Shown one piece after another: positions 11,006 through 14,394 of a stretch of DNA of 14,394 nt. The notes beneath the pieces are model-generated. The model searched no databases, was not told the DNA's origin, and was given only the letters and a program-made list of their open reading frames with translations. The DNA is from Chloroflexota bacterium (GTDB taxonomy: Bacteria; Chloroflexota; Ktedonobacteria; Ktedonobacterales; Ktedonobacteraceae), in assembly GCA_902810755.1 (NCBI GenBank), contig CADDYT010000156.1:1-14394 (forward strand). The letters run 5' to 3'. How positions within the stretch are numbered: position 1 is the stretch's first letter; the number at the start of each line of letters is the position of its first letter. Made by a program: the position numbers and the translations under genes.

Positions 11006-11034
11006 TGGAAAAACTACTTTCCATCTGGTATACT
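11006..11034 (+). promoter_or_regulatory. Extended -10 promoter of the esterase-family gene
   Basis: TATACT (11029-11034) is preceded by TGG, making an extended -10, with TGGAAA (11006-11011, four of six -35 matches) 17 bp upstream. The leader would be about 70 bases, ending in AAGGAG before the ATG at 11113. Confidence 0.5.
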
Positions 11035-11112
11035 TCTCCTGAACGTTGTGTTTTTCATTGCAGCGTATCGAGTCGCTCTGTGCCAGAACGGCGATGAACA
11101 AGGAGTCTGTTT

Positions 11113-12489
11113 ATGTCTGCCAACAATCCTGGTTTTCGTCGCACCCCTCTTCTTTTTATCCTTCTTCTCATAACTCTGGTCGCCTGTACGCAGTCGAGTT
11201 CTTCGACAAAGACGACAGCGTTCAGTGCTAATCCCGTGATTCGTTGGATACAACAACATGCTATTCCGCTCAGAACTACCACTCCGGGCGGTTCCAGCGC
11301 AGACCTTGCACCGCTCAAGCAGATCGTGGGTACTGCCAGTATTGTTGGCCTGGGTGAAGAAACACACGGCACCCATGAATTCATTGAGATGAAGGCCCGT
11401 CTCGTTGAGTTTTTGATCAGCGATATGGGTTTCACCACCCTGGTGATGGAGAACGACTGGGGAAGCTCACAACTCCTTGATACTTACATCAACGGTGGGC
11501 CAGGGGATCTCAAGACGATCATGACCGAGACACTCTTTGGTTCCTGGCAAACGCGGGAGTACGAGCAGCTCTTTGCGTGGTTGCGCGCCTATAACGCTGA
11601 TCCTGTTCATACCGTCAAAATCCATTTTCTCGGCATGGATATGCAGGCGTTCGACCAGGATGACTTCGACGCCGTTGAGAACTACGTGCAAAAAGTCGAT
11701 CCTCACCAAAGCGCGCTGGTTGACAACCTCTATAAACCGCTTATTGCCAGTGGCGTCGGGTCCGCTTCGAGCTACTACCGCTTAGCTGCATCGACGAAAC
11801 AGCAGTATCTGGTCCAGGCACAGCAGGTCTATGATCTCTTGCAAAGCCGACAGCAGCGATATAGCAATGCATCCTCACCCCGGCAGTTCGCGCTTGCCCT
11901 CCAGAATGCGCGCGTGATTGTCGAGACGGCCACCTACCTCAATGCTACCACCTCGGCTGAGTTTCTCGCGCATTACTATCAGCGCGATACCTTCATGGCC
12001 GAAAACGTGGAGTGGATATACCAGCACGATGCCGGTGTTCACCCTGAATTACTGGTCTGGGCGCACGATGTCCATATTGCCAACAATACCGCCTATGAAA
12101 CTCAGGACGGGCGAAATATGGGAGGCGAGTTGCGGGCCTTCTACCATCAGAGCTACCTTCCCATAGGTACGACTCTCTCTCAGGGGAGCTACAGAACCTA
12201 CGGCATCTACCCATCGAACAGGGTTCAGGCCATTGCTCCCCCGGCCTCGAATACCTGTAACTACACGCTTGGGCAGGCTGGTCTCCCTCTCTACATGCTT
12301 GACCTGCGTACCATGCCGGCTGGCGCGGTACGCAACTGGGCTCAGAGTTCCTCCATCTTTCTCCTCTATGGCCTGGGCGGCCAGGACCTCTCGACCCCGG
12401 CCCGGCTCAGCCAGTGGTTTGATGTGATTGTTCACATTCAGAACACGACCCCTTCGGAGTATTTTTACGCCTCTCCTCCTTCGCGCTAG
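11113..12489 (+). CDS. Erythromycin esterase family lipoprotein
   Basis: This 458-residue protein belongs to the erythromycin esterase (Ere) family, metal-independent hydrolases that open macrolide lactones. It has a lipoprotein signal: basic start, hydrophobic stretch (12-22) and lipobox LVAC with Cys25. Family residues are in place: GEETHG (81-86) with Glu82 and His85, VMEND (111-115) with Glu113 (28 residues after His85, the spacing I recall for EreC), RD (291-292), and WAHDVH (316-321) with His318 and His321. The AAGGAG site is seven bases before the ATG. Known resistance Ere enzymes are cytoplasmic, so a surface-tethered homologue may act on another ester or lactone; macrolide activity is not shown. 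Flanking intergenic DNA is repeat-rich, which may mean an accessory location. Confidence 0.88.
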   Translation: MSANNPGFRRTPLLFILLLITLVACTQSSSSTKTTAFSANPVIRWIQQHAIPLRTTTPGGSSADLAPLKQIVGTASIVGLGEETHGTHEFIEMKARLVEFLISDMGFTTLVMENDWGSSQLLDTYINGGPGDLKTIMTETLFGSWQTREYEQLFAWLRAYNADPVHTVKIHFLGMDMQAFDQDDFDAVENYVQKVDPHQSALVDNLYKPLIASGVGSASSYYRLAASTKQQYLVQAQQVYDLLQSRQQRYSNASSPRQFALALQNARVIVETATYLNATTSAEFLAHYYQRDTFMAENVEWIYQHDAGVHPELLVWAHDVHIANNTAYETQDGRNMGGELRAFYHQSYLPIGTTLSQGSYRTYGIYPSNRVQAIAPPASNTCNYTLGQAGLPLYMLDLRTMPAGAVRNWAQSSSIFLLYGLGGQDLSTPARLSQWFDVIVHIQNTTPSEYFYASPPSR

Positions 12490-12502
12490 CAGCGTTCCAG
12501 GT

Positions 12503-12574
12503 GTCATGCTGAACGCAGCGAAGCATCTGAGCATGGAACTCCTCATCTGGCACATGCGGACGTTTCAGCATGAC
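12503..12574. repeat. Dispersed-type inverted repeat between convergent genes
   Basis: GTCATGCTGAA (12503-12513) is matched by TTCAGCATGAC (12564-12574), an 11-bp perfect inverted repeat that extends by two further pairs with one bulged base. The left arm continues as CGCAGCGAAGCATCT, wording that resembles a repeat found many times in several environmental bacterial genomes (from memory). It fills the gap between the convergent esterase and nuclease genes and could end transcription from both sides, although no T-run is present. Confidence 0.5.
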
Positions 12575-12582
12575 GCGGGGGG

Positions 12583-13329
12583 TTAGCGAAACTCGGCCCA
12601 GACGGGCAGGTGATCGGAAGCCTTGCTGGCCGTCTCGCTGGAGACGACATTGCTGGCGCAGAGCAGGGGGGCCATTTCCGGCGAGGCAAAAATGTAATCG
12701 AGCCGCAGCCAGGGCGGCAGGGGCAGCTTGTAGGTATAGCCCGGCGTTGTGGGATGCATGGCGCGGTAGCAATCGGTATAGTCATCGCCCAGCACAAGAT
12801 TGATGACATCGCGCGAGAAAGCGATATCTGGCGGCGTGTTATCTTTGATAATGTCGGGTCCAGGGCCAACTGTATCGGACGGGGCGATGGCATTGAAATC
12901 GCCAACCAGCAGATTGGGCCTGCCCTCCACCTGCCGCGTGATATCCAGCACATCCTTTATCTCTGCCATGCGGCGTTCATTGCCCTGCCGATCTCGTCCG
13001 GCGGAGAGATGCGTCGCGAACAGGTATAATGGCACACCCTGCCACTGTATCTCTATTTCCAGCATCAGCTTCTGCATCGCGGCAGGCCGGTACACCTGCG
13101 CCCGCACCACCGGCATGTGGCTCAGCCACGCGATATGAAACTCGCTGTTGCCCTCACCGAAGGTCAGGTGCATATCCAGTTCTCGCGCCAGTTGCTCCGC
13201 GTTGGCCCGGCTGTTTGCCTCCACCAGCGCCAGCACATCAGGATTTTGCCCTTTCACGACATCTCGAATGAGCGGCAGGCGATCATCACCTCCACGCAGA
13301 ATGTTATAGCTCATGACACACAATGACAT
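12583..13329 (-). CDS. Endonuclease/exonuclease/phosphatase family protein
   Basis: This 248-residue protein has the metal-dependent hydrolase fold shared by exonuclease III, DNase I and sphingomyelinases. Motifs in order: SYNI with Asn9, DVLALVEAN with Glu37 (metal ligand), ATHLSAG with His107, GDFNA with Asp144 and Asn146, LDYIF with Asp211, and ASDHLPV with Asp239 and His240. All catalytic positions appear intact. There is no signal peptide, so it should act in the cytoplasm. Substrate cannot be read from sequence; phosphodiesters in nucleic acids, lipids or small molecules are possible. The ATG at 13329 has AAAGGA eight bases upstream, so the 16-residue longer form from 13377 is less likely. 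It is convergent with the esterase gene and divergent from the SPW gene. Confidence 0.9.
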   Translation of the reverse strand: MSLCVMSYNILRGGDDRLPLIRDVVKGQNPDVLALVEANSRANAEQLARELDMHLTFGEGNSEFHIAWLSHMPVVRAQVYRPAAMQKLMLEIEIQWQGVPLYLFATHLSAGRDRQGNERRMAEIKDVLDITRQVEGRPNLLVGDFNAIAPSDTVGPGPDIIKDNTPPDIAFSRDVINLVLGDDYTDCYRAMHPTTPGYTYKLPLPPWLRLDYIFASPEMAPLLCASNVVSSETASKASDHLPVWAEFR

Positions 13330-13357
13330 ACAAATGATCCTTTGCCTGTGATCCAGA

Positions 13358-13469
13358 ACGTTTTTCAGCCCGTACATACACCAGTAAAAACGTGAAAGCC
13401 CTCGCCGGATGCGCGGCTTTCCTCACTACCTATCGTAACACAGACTCGTCGGCTTTTGCACAAAAGCCG
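13358..13469. promoter_or_regulatory. Divergent intergenic region with three inverted repeats
   Basis: Three dyads occupy the spacer between the nuclease (minus) and the SPW gene (plus): ACGTTTTT/AAAAACGT (13358-13365, 13386-13393), GAAAGCC/GGCTTTC (13394-13400, 13415-13421) and CGGCTTTTG/CAAAAGCCG (13450-13458, 13461-13469). The last sits directly before the AAAGGA site (13475-13480) of the SPW gene. I could not place convincing -10/-35 pairs. They may be operators or leader hairpins. Confidence 0.35.
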
Positions 13470-13490
13470 GAAAGAAAGGACACAGAACTT

Positions 13491-13895
13491 ATGAATAGTA
13501 TTCGTTTTGTCCCGACATGGTTGCATGGCATTTTCGACTATGTTGGCGGCGTTCTTCTGATCGCGGCTCCCTTCGTCTTCAATTTCTACTCCGTCGGCGG
13601 TGCGGCTGTCATCGTGCCGATGGTGCTTGGCGCCGGCCTCATCATCTACAGCCTGCTCACCAACTACGAGCGCGGCATCCCGGCCCTGAAGTTTATCCCG
13701 ATGCCTGTGCATCTCGTCTTCGACTTCGTAGCCTCCGCCCTGCTGGCTCTCTCGCCCTTCATTTTCGGCTTCTACACAGACGCCCCCAACGCCTGGCTGC
13801 CTCACGTCATTGCCGGCGTCGGCGTCATTGGCCTCGTCCTGGTCTCCCAGACACGGCCCTACGCCAGAGGGAAGGCCGCTACCCAGAGCGCATAA
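13491..13895 (+). CDS. SPW repeat-containing membrane protein
   Basis: This 134-residue integral membrane protein is made of two similar halves. Half one has LHGIFDYVGG and AAPFVFNFY (11-33); half two has VHLVFDFVAS and LSPFIFGFY (73-95). Each half contributes two hydrophobic helices, giving four in total, with the H-x-x-FD and (A/S)PF-x-F motifs at the same places. This is the layout of the SPW repeat family, whose function is not established. The ATG at 13491 has AAAGGA ten bases upstream. A longer form from GTG 13392 would run through two inverted repeats and lacks a ribosome site, so it was not chosen. The gene is probably transcribed alone. Confidence 0.85.
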   Translation: MNSIRFVPTWLHGIFDYVGGVLLIAAPFVFNFYSVGGAAVIVPMVLGAGLIIYSLLTNYERGIPALKFIPMPVHLVFDFVASALLALSPFIFGFYTDAPNAWLPHVIAGVGVIGLVLVSQTRPYARGKAATQSA

Positions 13896-13954
13896 CCCCT
13901 GAATTTCACAATTGTTTCCCTGCGTGGTCGGCATAACCAGAAGCGGGTAAAACG

Positions 13955-13963
13955 TGATATAAT
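13955..13963 (+). promoter_or_regulatory. Extended -10 promoter of the small Cys/His-rich gene
   Basis: TGATATAAT is a perfect extended -10 (TG, one base, TATAAT). No clear -35 is visible. Transcription would start near 13970, giving a leader of about 80 bases that includes the hairpin at 13988-14013. Confidence 0.5.
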
Positions 13964-13987
13964 ACAGGTGAGGCAATAGCTCAAAGA

Positions 13988-14013
13988 GAAAATGGCCCGG
14001 AAGGGCCATTTTC
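13988..14013 (+). terminator. Strong hairpin with A-tract/T-tract arms, terminator or attenuator
   Basis: GAAAATGGCCC (13988-13998) pairs perfectly with GGGCCATTTTC (14003-14013) around the tetraloop GGAA, a GNRA type. The A-rich left side, GC core and T-rich right side resemble an intrinsic terminator. It lies about 90 bases after the SPW stop codon but also downstream of the extended -10 at 13955, so it could end SPW transcripts, attenuate the next gene, or protect its leader. Confidence 0.5.
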
Positions 14014-14048
14014 TGATGCATAGAAGAAATTCAGGAGTTTTTTTCATC

Positions 14049-14222
14049 ATGAAAGCTGTCAAAACACACGTTGGACGCTGCGATACCTGCGGCGAACCGG
14101 CTGCCTATGCTCAGTTGCTCCCCGCCGGTCGCACCTTCCGCTTCTGCGAGCAGCACGTCCCCCCACTCGTCAAAAAACAGGCCGAGGCCGCCGAAGCCGC
14201 GAATAAGGAAACGAAGAAATAG
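14049..14222 (+). CDS. Small Cys/His-rich putative zinc-binding protein
   Basis: This 57-residue protein has a probable zinc site made of CDTCG near the N-terminus and FCEQH about 20 residues later (pattern C-x2-C, then C-x2-H). The middle segment AYAQLLPAGRTFRF looks like a zinc-ribbon beta-hairpin, and the C-terminus is a charged Ala/Glu/Lys helix. Small proteins of this shape occur in Actinobacteria and Chloroflexota with no known function. The ATG at 14049 follows AGGAG and a run of seven T; the 11-base spacing is long. An in-frame ATG at 13992 lies inside the hairpin and is unlikely. The stop codon is directly followed by the repeat cluster. Confidence 0.75.
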   Translation: MKAVKTHVGRCDTCGEPAAYAQLLPAGRTFRFCEQHVPPLVKKQAEAAEAANKETKK

Positions 14223-14238
14223 CTCCCGCCACCAACAG

Positions 14239-14262
14239 CAGGCCACCCGCCAGGGGTGGCCC
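14239..14262. repeat. Short GC-rich hairpin repeat unit
   Basis: This 24-bp unit forms a hairpin, GGCCACCC/GGGTGGCC with a 5-base loop. An identical copy lies at 14298-14321 and an inverted copy at 14371-14394. It starts 17 bases after the stop codon of the small Cys/His-rich gene and could act at the 3' end of its transcript. Confidence 0.7.
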
Positions 14263-14268
14263 CAGAAG

Positions 14269-14394
14269 CGTTAACTAAAGGCGGCGCGAGCGCCAGGCAG
14301 GCCACCCGCCAGGGGTGGCCCTACTATCTAATAAGGTAGCTTTGCAGGCGTGAGCGGTTCGCGTATAGTAGGGCCACCCCTGGCGGGTGGCCTG
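14269..14394. repeat. Composite palindromic repeat with 30-bp perfect inverted arms
   Basis: The left part, from GCGTTAACTAAAGGC (14269-14283) to the hairpin unit, matches the element at 10480-10532, where the same position reads GCGTTAACTGAAGGC. Positions 14298-14327 and 14365-14394 are perfect inverted repeats of 30 bp separated by 37 bases. The window stops exactly at the arm end, so the full element and any flanking duplication cannot be seen. It belongs to the same family as the copies at 1-74 and 10465-10572. Confidence 0.7.

Noticed and set aside
13365..14021. 218-codon minus-strand frame across the SPW gene
   Set aside because: It is antisense to a clear membrane protein and its translation is not protein-like.
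14239..14394. Possible CRISPR array from the repeated 24-bp units
   Set aside because: There are only three units, one inverted, with unequal short spacings and no cas gene; they are hairpin repeats.

Overview
This 14.4-kb window is a GC-rich bacterial chromosomal segment with ten protein-coding genes, several promoter-like sites and a family of palindromic repeats. The mix of genes (a TrkA/RCK pair, a class III-like PPK2, a DUF4012 surface protein, a SPW-repeat membrane protein) together with GC-rich palindromes scattered behind genes suggests a Chloroflexota genome, most like the Ktedonobacteria. That taxonomic call is inference from gene content and repeat style. No rRNA, tRNA, transposase, phage gene or CRISPR array was seen.

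Layout, left to right. Positions 1-127 hold a repeat lying 3' of a minus-strand pair of TrkA-type RCK proteins (801-1277, then 128-790), preceded by a leader with three possible hairpins. Divergent from these is a Y-family DNA polymerase homologue (1664-3154) that has lost its catalytic acidic residues. It converges, 9 bp apart, on a PPK2 polyphosphate kinase (3164-3997, minus). A divergent intergenic region then leads to a membrane-anchored DUF4012 protein (4286-6676). Behind a strong sigma70-type promoter (6727-6756) is the most unusual gene, a 1203-residue fusion of a caspase-like CHAT domain to a complete two-ring Clp (Hsp100) unfoldase (6853-10464). A miniature inverted-repeat element flanked by a 12-bp direct repeat starts on the base after its stop codon. 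Then come about 540 bp without a convincing gene, a lipoprotein of the erythromycin esterase family (11113-12489), a convergent endonuclease/exonuclease/phosphatase-family protein (12583-13329, minus), a SPW-repeat membrane protein (13491-13895) and a 57-residue Cys/His-rich protein (14049-14222). The right edge is a dense cluster of the palindromic repeats.

The genes do not form one pathway; most have their own promoter or face their neighbours in opposite directions. The best candidate for something undescribed is the CHAT-Clp fusion. Its CHAT domain keeps the fold-defining motifs but lacks the His and Cys expected of an active peptidase, the Clp part has lost the regulatory middle domain, and both ATPase sites look intact. 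A reasonable hypothesis is that the pseudo-peptidase is a sensor or substrate-selecting front end for an unfoldase that may dock on ClpP. The degenerate Y-family polymerase, the structured trk leader, the operator-like boxes before the esterase gene and the repeat family behind genes are secondary points of interest.
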